A stretch of DNA of 64,000 nt from a bacterium (lineage in GTDB: Bacteria > Krumholzibacteriota > Krumholzibacteriia > LZORAL124-64-63): positions 788,586 to 852,585 of the forward strand of contig JADJCK010000001.1 of assembly GCA_016703265.1 (NCBI GenBank), given 5' to 3'. Made by a program: the position numbers and the translations under genes. This document shows positions 41,652 through 49,599 of the stretch, piece after piece (position 1 is the first letter of the stretch; each line of letters begins with the position of its first letter). Under the pieces are notes generated by a model. It was given only the letters and a program-made list of their open reading frames with translations. It did no database searches and was not told where the DNA came from.

Positions 41652-42735
41652 CCTCGCGCTGCCGCACGATGGTCGCGCCGGATTTCGCATCCTTCTCGGC
41701 GCGTTCCGGCCATGCGACATGCAGCAGTTCCCCGGGCGCCGGTCCCGCACCGGCGCCGGGGTGGTCCACCAGCAGGACCAGACCCGGGGCAGCGCAGCCG
41801 TAGCGGCCACGGCTTTCATCCCCCAGCGCGAACGTCCCCGAGACCACTCTCACCTCGACCTCGCCGGGATGCTTGTCCACTTCCCGGCCGGCAGCCGGCT
41901 CGGCTCCGGCAGACGGCGGCGCCAGCAAGAGGAAGGACAGGCTCGCCCGCTCCTTGGCAAGCCGCGCGCGACGGCTCAGGTCGTCGAGCCAGGGCGGGGC
42001 GTCGGTGGCGGCGAACGCGAAGTGGCACCAGGGCAGGCGACCGATGCCCGGCTGCGGGCACCGCTCGGCGTGCGTGCACGGCGCCAGCACGCGCCAGCCC
42101 TGCTCGACGGCGCGGGCGCGCAGCGCCACGAGCTGGCGCGCCGCCGGGCGCGTGCCGGGCTCGATCAGGAGCACACGACCGCCCGGAGCCAGCGCGGTCG
42201 CCCACTGCTCGAGCAGGTGCGTGGCCGGGTCATCCTCCGCATCACCTTCGCCGCCGCCCGGCCGGTGCACCTCGTTGATCACGTTGGCCAGCACCAGCAG
42301 GTCGGCTTCCGGCAACGCCCGCGCGCCGGCCGGTTGGGCCACCGTCTCCACGGCCCAGCCGCCGGGACCCGCGACCTGGTCCCAGAGCCGACGACCGGCC
42401 TGCAACGCGGCCGCTGCACGGTCGATCGCCAGGTAGCGCAGCGGCACCGCTCGCAGGTCCGGGCGCGTCAGCCACAGCGCCAGCGCGAAGGTCAACGGGC
42501 CGGCGCCCACGTCGACGATGCGCGCGCCGGGAGCCAGCTGCAGGTCGAGCCCGGCCAGGAGACGCCCCTGCCGGTACAGGTTCCAGGGCAGGAAATAGTG
42601 CAGGTAGGCCGTGAGCAGCGCCGGCCGGCTCAGGTAGTCGCGGGGCAGGTCTTCCCGCGCGGTGGTCAGCCATTCGCTCAACTGCGCGACCTGCGACGGC
42701 AACTGGGCGCGATGGCGCGGGCGCAGCGGCTGCAC
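41605..42735 (-). CDS. Rsm22-like class I methyltransferase
   Basis: This 376-residue protein has SAM motif I IVDVGAGPLTFALALWL, an acidic strand-2 end (YLAIDRAAAAL), ADLLVLANVINEVHR and GRVLLIEPGTRPAARQLVALR. The cysteine-rich segment APCTHAERCPQPGIGRLPWCHF is the hallmark of the Rsm22 family (mitochondrial small-subunit assembly factor) and its bacterial relatives, which may bind an Fe-S cluster. The annotated start has no ribosome site. An ATG at 42811 overlapping the hldD stop (TGATG), joined by a one-base frameshift near 42765, gives a better N-terminus (MQARLLPPAPASLAQG). The 3' end overlaps the chemoreceptor gene by 47 bases on the opposite strand. Confidence 0.72.
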   Translation of the reverse strand: MQPLRPRHRAQLPSQVAQLSEWLTTAREDLPRDYLSRPALLTAYLHYFLPWNLYRQGRLLAGLDLQLAPGARIVDVGAGPLTFALALWLTRPDLRAVPLRYLAIDRAAAALQAGRRLWDQVAGPGGWAVETVAQPAGARALPEADLLVLANVINEVHRPGGGEGDAEDDPATHLLEQWATALAPGGRVLLIEPGTRPAARQLVALRARAVEQGWRVLAPCTHAERCPQPGIGRLPWCHFAFAATDAPPWLDDLSRRARLAKERASLSFLLLAPPSAGAEPAAGREVDKHPGEVEVRVVSGTFALGDESRGRYGCAAPGLVLLVDHPGAGAGPAPGELLHVAWPERAEKDAKSGATIVRQREVSSGRARPARRTRRP

Positions 42736-42810
42736 GATGTCGAGCGCCGCCGGCAGGGCCAGGCCCCTGCGCCAGCGAGGCCGGCGCGGGCGGCAGCAGG
42801 CGCGCCTGCA

Positions 42811-43785
42811 TCAGGCGCCCCGGTAGCGGTGGTCGACGAGATGCCCGCGCACGTAGGCGCGGACCGCGTCCTCGAGCGGAGTCAACGGCACGTCGCAGCC
42901 GGCGGCACGCAGCTTCGCCATGCGCGCCTCGGTGTGGTACTGGTAGCGTCCCTGCAGTTCGGGAGGCATCGGCACGTAGTCGATCACCGGCTCGAGCCCC
43001 ATCGCGGCGAAGATCGCGCTGATGAGCCGGTTCCAGGTCGCGGCTTCGCCCGTGCCGACGTTGAAGACGCCGTTGGCCGCCTTGTGCGTGCCGCACCAGA
43101 GGGTCATCGCCACGGCATCGTCCACGTAGATGAAGTCGCGCTGCTGGCCGCCGTCGGGGAACTCCGGCCGGTCCGAAGCGAACAGGCGCACGCGACCCGC
43201 GTCGCGCACCTGCTCGAATCCCTTGCAGACCATCGAGCGCATGTCGCCCTTGTGCCACTCGTTCGGGCCGTAGACGTTGAAGTACTTCAGGCACACGATG
43301 CGGTCGAGGAGGCCCTGGTCCAGTGCCCAGAGGTCGAACTCGTGCTTGGAGCGGCCGTAGAGGTTGAGGGGCTCGAGCGCGCGCAATCCGGCGTGGTCGT
43401 CGTCATAGCCGCGGCTGCCGTCGCCGTAGGTGGCGGCGCTGCTGGCGCAGACGAAGCGCACACCGGCGTCGAGACAGAGCCTGCAGAGGTCGCGCGTGTA
43501 CCCGAGATTGTTCTCGGCCAGGTAGTCCCAGCGCATCTCGGTCGTGCTGCTGCAGGCGCCGAGGTGGTAGACGACTTCGAGCGAGCGCGCGTTGGCCGGC
43601 TCGGCCAGCCAGTCGCGGAACCGCTCCTTGGTCAGGTAGCGGGCAAAGCGCAGCGGCGCCAGGTTCGGCGTGACGTCGCCGTTGGGGTCCAAGTCCACCG
43701 CGATGACGTCGTCACGACCGTCGCGGTTGAGGCGCCAGACCAGATTGCTGCCGATGAAACCGGCCGCACCGGTGACCGCGATCAC
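42811..43785 (-). CDS. hldD: ADP-L-glycero-D-manno-heptose 6-epimerase
   Basis: The GTG at 43785 has GGGGAGG five to six bases upstream and gives MIAVTGAAGFIGSNLVWRL, matching the family N-terminus; a longer in-frame start (43821) would overlap the upstream gene. The 324-residue SDR enzyme has the TGAAGFIG nucleotide loop, SSAATYG and the YGRSKHEFD Tyr-x3-Lys pair. VYGPNEWHKGDMRSM and GGQQRDFIYVDDAV are typical of HldD/RfaD. It makes the heptose donor of LPS inner core. hldE and gmhA/B are not in the window. It follows the epimerase gene by 13 bases. Confidence 0.93.
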   Translation of the reverse strand: MIAVTGAAGFIGSNLVWRLNRDGRDDVIAVDLDPNGDVTPNLAPLRFARYLTKERFRDWLAEPANARSLEVVYHLGACSSTTEMRWDYLAENNLGYTRDLCRLCLDAGVRFVCASSAATYGDGSRGYDDDHAGLRALEPLNLYGRSKHEFDLWALDQGLLDRIVCLKYFNVYGPNEWHKGDMRSMVCKGFEQVRDAGRVRLFASDRPEFPDGGQQRDFIYVDDAVAMTLWCGTHKAANGVFNVGTGEAATWNRLISAIFAAMGLEPVIDYVPMPPELQGRYQYHTEARMAKLRAAGCDVPLTPLEDAVRAYVRGHLVDHRYRGA

Positions 43786-43798
43786 GCCGACCTCCCCG

Positions 43799-44875
43799 TC
43801 AGAAGAAACGCTTGGCGACACCGAGGATACCCTGTTTCCACGGTACCCGGTGCGAGACGCCGGAAGCGCCCTGGAACTCGTTCACGTGCGCCATGTACCA
43901 CTCGAAATTGCGCACCAGAGCCTGCTGGTTCGAGAACTGCGGCGCATAGCCCAGCACGCGCCGCGCCTTGTCGATCGACACGAACGAATCCTTGCTGGCC
44001 GTCTCGTACACCCACTTGTAGAGCGGCGAGATGCCCATCTTCTCGAGGATGCGCAACGTCCAGATGAGCGGCGCCGCCGGCATTCCCACGACCTTCTTGC
44101 CGTGGCCGGCGTGATCGAGTACGGCCTGCCAGTCCTGCTTCATGGTCGTGAACTCGCCGGCGCCGATATTGAAGACGTCGTTGACGATCTTCTCCTCGAG
44201 CGTGCTGCAAAGCCAGATGGCCTGGCACAGGTCGGCGATATCCAGGAGCTGGTAGCGGTTGTTGCCGTTGCCGATCATCGGGAAGCCGCGACCGTCCTGG
44301 GCCCAGTCGTAGAGCAGCGCGAACACGCCCAGGCGCTCGGGCCCGATGAAGCTCTTGGGGCGGATGACGGGCACGACCATGCCGCGCGCCCGGAACTCGG
44401 CGCAGACGCCCTCGGCCTCGACCTTGGCCACGCCGTAGGGCCCCACGCCGTCGAGCCGGTCGGTCTCGAGCAGCGGATGATGATCGGGAATGCCGTAGAC
44501 GGCGGTGGACGAGATGTGCACGAAGCGCCCGACCTTCGCCCGCTCGGCGGCTTCCAGCAGGCGCCGTGTGCCGTCGATGCCGGTCGTCAGGATGTCCTTC
44601 TCGGCGTAGAGCGGCAGCGCCATCGCACAGTGGATGACCAGGTCCACGTCCTGCATGGCACGGGCGACCGCAACCTCGTCACGGATGTCGCCGTCGATCA
44701 CCTCGATACGGTCACGGCAATCGGCATAGGTGAACGGGGCCAGGTCGAGCGAGCGCACGACCACTCCCCGGTCCAGCAGGTAGCGGATCAGGTTGATGCC
44801 CGTGAATCCGGCACCGCCGGTGACCAGGACCCGGCGCCAACGCGCGGGCTCCTGGTGTCTGCTGCTTCCTTCCAC
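43799..44875 (-). CDS. NAD-dependent epimerase/dehydratase (extended SDR)
   Basis: This 358-residue protein starts with GTG after GGGAG. It has VLVTGGAGFTGINLIRYLL, the acidic residue after strand 2 (RSLDLAPF), ISSTAVYG and the catalytic YGVAKVEAE (Tyr-x3-Lys). The C-terminal half (FNIGAGEFTTMKQDWQAVL, KARRVLGYAPQFSNQQALVRNFEWY) fits sugar-nucleotide or 3-beta-HSD/HpnA-like epimerases. The phenylalanine in the GGAGF-T-G loop replaces the usual I. The substrate cannot be read from sequence; the adjacent hldD suggests cell-surface sugar chemistry, while the 3-beta-HSD-like look leaves lipid substrates open. Confidence 0.82.
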   Translation of the reverse strand: MEGSSRHQEPARWRRVLVTGGAGFTGINLIRYLLDRGVVVRSLDLAPFTYADCRDRIEVIDGDIRDEVAVARAMQDVDLVIHCAMALPLYAEKDILTTGIDGTRRLLEAAERAKVGRFVHISSTAVYGIPDHHPLLETDRLDGVGPYGVAKVEAEGVCAEFRARGMVVPVIRPKSFIGPERLGVFALLYDWAQDGRGFPMIGNGNNRYQLLDIADLCQAIWLCSTLEEKIVNDVFNIGAGEFTTMKQDWQAVLDHAGHGKKVVGMPAAPLIWTLRILEKMGISPLYKWVYETASKDSFVSIDKARRVLGYAPQFSNQQALVRNFEWYMAHVNEFQGASGVSHRVPWKQGILGVAKRFF

Positions 44876-44900
44876 GCCGCGCTCCCGTGGCCGCGAGCGG

Positions 44901-46100
44901 TCAGAGCGTCTCTTCGAGCACGATCTCGCCCGTGAAGAGACGACCGTTCCGCTCGGCCTTGAAACTGAGGTGATCGCCGACCTTCGAGTTGTAGATCAGC
45001 CGATAGATCGTATCCCGCGTCCGCAGGCGCAAGCCGCCCAGCTCACGCAGGATATCGTTCGGCCGCAGGCCGGCCTTCCAGGCGGGCGAACCGGGCACCA
45101 CGCCATGGACGTAGGCGCCGGCGGCGTCGGTTGTCCCGGCCTGCTCCATGATGATCGGCGACAACTGCTCGACGGTGATCCCCACGTTGGCTTCGCGATA
45201 GTGGCCGAACTTGCGCACATCGTCGACCACCGTGGACACGCGCGAGGCCGGCACGGCGAAGCCGATGCCCACGCTGCCGCCCGAGCCGGAGAAGATGAAG
45301 GTATTGATGCCGACCACCTGGCCACGCGTGTCGACGAGCGGACCGCCGCTGTTGCCGGGGTTGATGGCGGCGTCGGTCTGGATCATGTCCAGGTAGAACC
45401 GCTCGCGGTCGGAGATCTTGATGTCGCGATTCAGGGCACTGACCACGCCCACGGTGACGGTCGGTTGCGTGTCGGCCAGCAGGTAGCCGAACGGCGAACC
45501 GATCGCGATCACCCACTCGCCGATCTGCAGGTCGTTGCCGCGGGCCAGCCTTGCCACCGGCAGGTTGTCGGCCTCGATGCGCAGCACGGCCAGGTCGTAG
45601 AGAGGCACCGCGTCGAGCAGCGACGCGCGAAATTGCCGGCCATCGGACAGGTTGACGATGATCTGGATGGCGCCGTCGACCACGTGGTAGTTCGTGATGA
45701 TGGTGCCGTCCGCATTGACGATCACGCCCGAGCCTAGGTTCTGCACCTTCCGGTAGTACTGGCCGTGCGGGAGCATGCCCATCCGCTCCCAGTACTCCAT
45801 GGTCGGATTGCGCACTGCCTGGCGCTGGACGACGTTGATGCTCACGACGGCAGGCGCCACCTCGCGCGTGGCCCTGACGATGGCGTTGCTGCGATCGATA
45901 CCCGGGTCGTCATCGGACTCGTCCGCGGGCGCAGGTTCGACCACGACGACCGTATCGGGTCGCGTTTGCGTGGAGTCACCCTCGTGAGGCTGCTGCCAGC
46001 TCCACGGCGCGCCGAAGCGCAGGCCCAGCAGCGCGACGCCGACCACGATGCCCAGCAGCAGGCCGGTTACGACCGGCCACCAGCGCGAACCGCCGCCCAT
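44901..46100 (-). CDS. HtrA/DegP-like S1C serine protease with one PDZ domain
   Basis: This 399-residue protein starts with MGGGSRWWPVVTGLLLGIVVGVALLGLRFG, an uncleaved anchor helix, then an acidic/proline linker. The trypsin-like domain has His139 in TNYHVVDG, Asp in YDLAVLRIEA (about 170) and Ser251 in NPGNSGGPLVD. One PDZ domain follows (SPAWKAGLRPNDILRELGGLRL). The single-PDZ anchored form resembles DegS. It works in envelope protein quality control or in stress-signal cleavage. It starts one base after the talC stop codon region and is the fifth gene of the asd operon. Confidence 0.93.
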   Translation of the reverse strand: MGGGSRWWPVVTGLLLGIVVGVALLGLRFGAPWSWQQPHEGDSTQTRPDTVVVVEPAPADESDDDPGIDRSNAIVRATREVAPAVVSINVVQRQAVRNPTMEYWERMGMLPHGQYYRKVQNLGSGVIVNADGTIITNYHVVDGAIQIIVNLSDGRQFRASLLDAVPLYDLAVLRIEADNLPVARLARGNDLQIGEWVIAIGSPFGYLLADTQPTVTVGVVSALNRDIKISDRERFYLDMIQTDAAINPGNSGGPLVDTRGQVVGINTFIFSGSGGSVGIGFAVPASRVSTVVDDVRKFGHYREANVGITVEQLSPIIMEQAGTTDAAGAYVHGVVPGSPAWKAGLRPNDILRELGGLRLRTRDTIYRLIYNSKVGDHLSFKAERNGRLFTGEIVLEETL

Positions 46101-46101
46101 C

Positions 46102-46755
46102 TCATTTACCGCCCTGCAGCTTGCGCCAGTCGGACAGGAAGGCCTCCAGGCCCTTGTCCGTGAGCGGGTGCGCCACCAGCTTGCGCACGACCTCGGGCGG
46201 GATCGTGGCGATGTGCGCTCCCATCCGCGCCGACTCCACCACGTGCAGCGGGTGGCGCACCGAGGCGACGATGATCTCCGTCTCGTAGTCGTAGTTGTTG
46301 TAGATGTCGACCAGGTCCTGGATCAGCTGCATGCCGTCCTCGCTGACATCGTCGAGCCGACCGACGAATGGCGAGACGTAGGCGGCGCCCGCCTTGGCCA
46401 CGAGCAGGGCCTGGCTGGCCGAGAACACCAGCGTGCAGTTGACCCTGATACCTTCGGCGGCCAGCGCCGCGGTGGCCTTCAGCCCTTCGTAGGTGGTCGG
46501 CACCTTGACGACGAGGTGGTCGTCGATCTTCGCCAGGCGGCGCCCCTCGCTGACCATGCCCTCGGCGTCGACGGCAATGACCTCGCCGCTGACCGGGCCC
46601 TGCACCAGTCGGCAGATCTCCTTCAGCAGGGCGTCGGTGTCGGTGCGTCCCGCCTTGGCCATCAGGCTCGGGTTGGTCGTCACGCCGTCGCACATGCCCA
46701 TGGACTTGATCTCGCGGATCGCCTCGAGGTCGGCCGAATCGATGAAGAACTTCAT
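46102..46755 (-). CDS. fsa: Transaldolase / fructose-6-phosphate aldolase family
   Basis: This 217-residue protein (MKFFIDSADLEAIREIKSMG) is a short-form transaldolase. It has CDGVTTNPSLMAKAG, the Schiff-base lysine in LVVKVPTTYEGLKA, NCTLVFSASQALLVAKAGAAYVSPFVGRLDD and the ending VRKLVAHPLTDKGLEAFLSDW. Length and motifs fit the MipB/TalC (Fsa) subfamily, which transfers or releases dihydroxyacetone units in sugar-phosphate metabolism. Sequence alone does not separate transaldolase from aldolase activity. Its ATG overlaps the truA stop by four bases. Confidence 0.93.
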   Translation of the reverse strand: MKFFIDSADLEAIREIKSMGMCDGVTTNPSLMAKAGRTDTDALLKEICRLVQGPVSGEVIAVDAEGMVSEGRRLAKIDDHLVVKVPTTYEGLKATAALAAEGIRVNCTLVFSASQALLVAKAGAAYVSPFVGRLDDVSEDGMQLIQDLVDIYNNYDYETEIIVASVRHPLHVVESARMGAHIATIPPEVVRKLVAHPLTDKGLEAFLSDWRKLQGGK

Positions 46756-47603
46756 GCGTCATCTCCTCCTGAGGGGGACAGCGGAGCCCAGTCGGGATCC
46801 ATCAGCTGTTCGGGGTACGTGACTTCTTCGAGAAACAGGCCCTGCGGCGGCGCCATGCCGCCGGCAGCCGAACGGCTGCGCGCGCCGAGGATGCGCGGGA
46901 CGTCGCGCGGGTCGTAGCGGCCGTAGCCGATCTCGACCAGCAGGCCCACCAGGTTGCGGACCATGTGGTGCAGGAAGCGGTTGGCGCGCACATGGAAGAC
47001 GGCCATCTCGCCCTGCCAGGCGAAGGCGCAGAGCGAGACATCGCAAGTGTTGCCGTCGTCCTTGAGCGAACTGGCCTTGCAGAAGCTGGTGAAGTCGTGC
47101 ACGCCCAGGAACTGCGACGCGGCCAGGTCCACCGCGTCGCGATCCAGCCCGCGGCCGAGCTGCCAGCAGAACGGCTGGAATATGTCACGCCCCAGCAGCA
47201 GGTGGTAGCTGTAGCGCCGCGACGTGGCCGAGACGCGCGCGTTGAACGCGGGCGAAACGCGGCGGATGCCCGTGATCGCGATGTCGCCCGGCACCATGCC
47301 CGGCAACGCGCGGATGAGGCGGTCGCATTCGGCTTCAGAGCGCAGTGCGATGTGCGCCACCTGCCCGCGCGCGTGCACGCCGGTGTCGGTGCGACCGGCG
47401 CCGACCGGCATCACCGGGCGATCGAGCACGCGGCTGACCAGGTTGCGCAGTTCGCCCTGGACCGTGCGCGCCTCCGCCTGGATCTGCCAGCCCTGGAAGT
47501 CGCGGCCCACGTAGGCCAGGTCCACGCGCAGCCGGAAGTCCTCGCGGTCGGCGTCCCGCCGCACCACGGCGTCCTGGCACTCCTGCCAGAAATCCTGCGC
47601 CAC
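46752..47603 (-). CDS. truA: tRNA pseudouridine(38-40) synthase
   Basis: A GTG at 47603 with AAAGGA eight bases upstream gives 283 residues; the longer open frame upstream is antisense-like composition inside ecfT. TruA features are LAYVGRDFQGWQIQAEARTVQGEL, the catalytic aspartate in GAGRTDTGVHARGQVAH, FNARVSATSRRYSYHLL and VRANRFLHHMVRNLVGLLVEIG. It makes pseudouridine at positions 38-40 of tRNA anticodon arms. It starts immediately after the ecfT stop and overlaps talC by four bases, so translation of this block is coupled. Confidence 0.93.
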   Translation of the reverse strand: MAQDFWQECQDAVVRRDADREDFRLRVDLAYVGRDFQGWQIQAEARTVQGELRNLVSRVLDRPVMPVGAGRTDTGVHARGQVAHIALRSEAECDRLIRALPGMVPGDIAITGIRRVSPAFNARVSATSRRYSYHLLLGRDIFQPFCWQLGRGLDRDAVDLAASQFLGVHDFTSFCKASSLKDDGNTCDVSLCAFAWQGEMAVFHVRANRFLHHMVRNLVGLLVEIGYGRYDPRDVPRILGARSRSAAGGMAPPQGLFLEEVTYPEQLMDPDWAPLSPSGGDDA

Positions 47604-47604
47604 G

Positions 47605-48399
47605 TCAGTGTCCTTTCCGCAGCAGCAGCAGCCCGACCGTGGCGACGACACCGGTGCCGAACACGGCCCACTCGCCGGGACGCGGCCCGCCTGCGGTCGA
47701 CAGGGACGGCCGGCGTCCGCGCAACGCCAGTTCAATGGTCTCGGCCCTTCGGCCGAGCGACTCGAGCAGCGGCACGACCAGGCGGGTCCGGTCGAGCCAA
47801 CGGTGCCAGGGCAGCTGACGTTGCGCGCGCCGGACGCCATCGCGGCCGACGGCACTGTGTCCCCGCAGTTCGGCGACGGCCTGCAGGCGACGTCCCTCGC
47901 CGACGACCTGCGGCACGGTGCCGCAGGCCACGGCCACGGCCAGACCGAGGTCTTCCACGGGCAGGCCCAGCTTTCCGAACGGACGCAGCCACCAGCCCAG
48001 ACCGGCCACCAGGTCGTCGAGCGAACCCGACCGCAGGTAGACCGCGAGCAGGGCCATGGATCCGGCCAGGCGCAGCAGGGCCCGCGCGCCCGCGGCCACG
48101 CCGGCCCAGGAGGGGTGTCCGAGCGGCGCGCCTGTCGTCGTCGTCAACGTGTGCACCACCAGCGCCAGGAGGGCCATGGGCAACCAGGGCCGCAGCTGGC
48201 TCAACTGGGTGCGGGCGCCCATGCCGGTGGCGCGGAGCGCCGCGGCAGCCAGGCAAGCCAGGACCGCAACGACCGGCCAGGGCGCCGCCATCGCCACGAT
48301 GATCAACAGGACCACGACGCCGAACCGGATCGCGGGGTGCAGCCGACCGAGGCAGGTCGGACGCGCCGGCGCCGGGCCGTATGCCGCGGACGGGATCAC
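47605..48399 (-). CDS. ecfT: Energy-coupling factor transporter transmembrane protein EcfT
   Basis: The GTG start overlaps the asd stop (GTGA). The 264-residue protein has about five to six transmembrane helices and the CbiQ/EcfT pattern: HPAIRFGVVVLLIIVAMAA near the start, helices around WLPMALLALVVHTLTT, and the coupling-helix region GEGRRLQAVAELRGHSAVGRDG...VVPLLESLGRRAETIELALRGR. The AxRG-type coupling motifs are AELRG and ALRGR. EcfT is the scaffold of ECF-type vitamin and metal importers and needs two ATPases (EcfA) and an S component, none of which are nearby. It is embedded in an amino-acid/tRNA operon. Confidence 0.8.
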   Translation of the reverse strand: MIPSAAYGPAPARPTCLGRLHPAIRFGVVVLLIIVAMAAPWPVVAVLACLAAAALRATGMGARTQLSQLRPWLPMALLALVVHTLTTTTGAPLGHPSWAGVAAGARALLRLAGSMALLAVYLRSGSLDDLVAGLGWWLRPFGKLGLPVEDLGLAVAVACGTVPQVVGEGRRLQAVAELRGHSAVGRDGVRRAQRQLPWHRWLDRTRLVVPLLESLGRRAETIELALRGRRPSLSTAGGPRPGEWAVFGTGVVATVGLLLLRKGH

Positions 48400-49391
48400 G
48401 CGATGTCCTTCCCGGCCACGCGCGCAGCGATCTGCACGGCGTTCCAGGCGGCGCCCTTCAGGACGTTGTCGGCCACGACCCAGCAGAGCAGGGCCTGCGG
48501 GTCGCCCGGGTCCTGCCGCAGGCGGCCCACATGGACGATGTTGCGGCCGTCGATCTCGCGCGGCGTGGCGTAGTCGCACGGATCGGCCACCACCTCGAGG
48601 CCGGGCCAGGCCGCCATGGCGGCACAGGCCTGCACCGGCGTGACGGGACTGGCGCAGACGACGCGCACGGCCGCCGAGTGGCCGTTGACCACCGGCACGC
48701 GCACGGCGGTGCAGGTCACCTTCAGGCTTTCGTCGCGCCCGAGGATCTTGCGCAGCTCGCGCAGCACCTTCGCCTCTTCCTCGTAGGAACCGTCGTCGAG
48801 GGCGGCGCCGATCGCGGGGATCACGTTGCCGGCGATGGGCCGCGGAAAGATGTTGCCCGCGGGCGGCTCCCCTGCGGACTGGCGCGCCAGTTCGGCAACC
48901 GCCTTCTGTCCCGCGCCGGAAACGGCCTGGAACGTGGTGACGTGGACTTCGTCCAGGCCCCACGCGCGTTCGAGCGGGGCCACGGCCTGCGCCACCTGGA
49001 TCGTCGAGCAGTTGGGATTGGCGATGATGCCGGCGCGCATGCCGTCCACCAGCCGGCCGTTGATCTCGGGCACCACGAGGGCGATGTCCGGGTCCTGCCG
49101 CCAGGCCGACGAATTGTCGATGACGACGGCGCCGGCCGCCACCGCCACGGGCGCCCACTCGCGACTCGGGCCGCCGCCGGCGCTGAACAGGGCCAGGTCC
49201 ACGCCCGCGAAACAAGCCGCGTCGACGGCGCGGCAGGTCAGTTCCCCGCCACGCCAGGGCACGCGCTGGCCGGCGCTGCGCGGCGAGGCCAGCGCGAGCG
49301 GCGGGGCGTCGACCCAGGCGAACGATTCCAGCAGCTTCAGCATGGTCCGGCCCACAAGGCCGGTGGCGCCGAGCACGGCGATGCGCATCAT
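48396..49391 (-). CDS. asd: Aspartate-semialdehyde dehydrogenase
   Basis: This 331-residue enzyme begins MMRIAVLGATGLVGRTMLKLLE; the second methionine has slightly better spacing to AAGG. The NADP loop GATGLVG, catalytic Cys in IIANPNCSTIQV and substrate His/Arg in VTCTAVRVPVVNGHSAAVRV are present. It reduces aspartyl phosphate to the semialdehyde for lysine, diaminopimelate, threonine and methionine synthesis. It heads the densest operon in the window (asd-ecfT-truA-fsa-htrA and onward) and has a good promoter about 50-75 bases upstream. Confidence 0.95.
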   Translation of the reverse strand: MMRIAVLGATGLVGRTMLKLLESFAWVDAPPLALASPRSAGQRVPWRGGELTCRAVDAACFAGVDLALFSAGGGPSREWAPVAVAAGAVVIDNSSAWRQDPDIALVVPEINGRLVDGMRAGIIANPNCSTIQVAQAVAPLERAWGLDEVHVTTFQAVSGAGQKAVAELARQSAGEPPAGNIFPRPIAGNVIPAIGAALDDGSYEEEAKVLRELRKILGRDESLKVTCTAVRVPVVNGHSAAVRVVCASPVTPVQACAAMAAWPGLEVVADPCDYATPREIDGRNIVHVGRLRQDPGDPQALLCWVVADNVLKGAAWNAVQIAARVAGKDIA

Positions 49392-49437
49392 TCACCTTCG
49401 GTTGGCGGGGAACGCCGACTGGACGCCGGCTCCCGGC

Positions 49438-49466
49438 AGTCTAACACCGGGGCCAACGGCGGTCAA
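49438..49466 (-). promoter_or_regulatory. Promoter of the asd operon
   Basis: On the minus strand TTGACC and TAGACT are separated by 17 bases, five and four of six matches to consensus. It would drive asd and probably the overlapping genes down to hldD. Confidence 0.55.
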
Positions 49467-49531
49467 AACCGCACCCGGCCCGCGGGTTCCGCCCGAGGGC
49501 CCCGGCAACGCCGGGCGGGCCAATCCGGCCG

Positions 49532-49560
49532 TCGACCCTGTGCCGGCCCGGTGCTATGCT
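49532..49560 (+). promoter_or_regulatory. Promoter of the HEAT-repeat/cyclophilin gene
   Basis: TCGACC and TATGCT are separated by 17 bases, ending 39 bases before the start codon. It is divergent from the asd promoter 66 bases away. Confidence 0.45.
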
Positions 49561-49599
49561 GACGGCCCCTGGAAGCCACCCAACCCCGAGGATGAACCC

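Noticed and set aside
48826..49599. A long 5' extension of the HEAT-repeat gene reaching into asd
   Set aside because: The extension is antisense to asd; a lipoprotein leader, ribosome site and promoter all point to the ATG at 49600.
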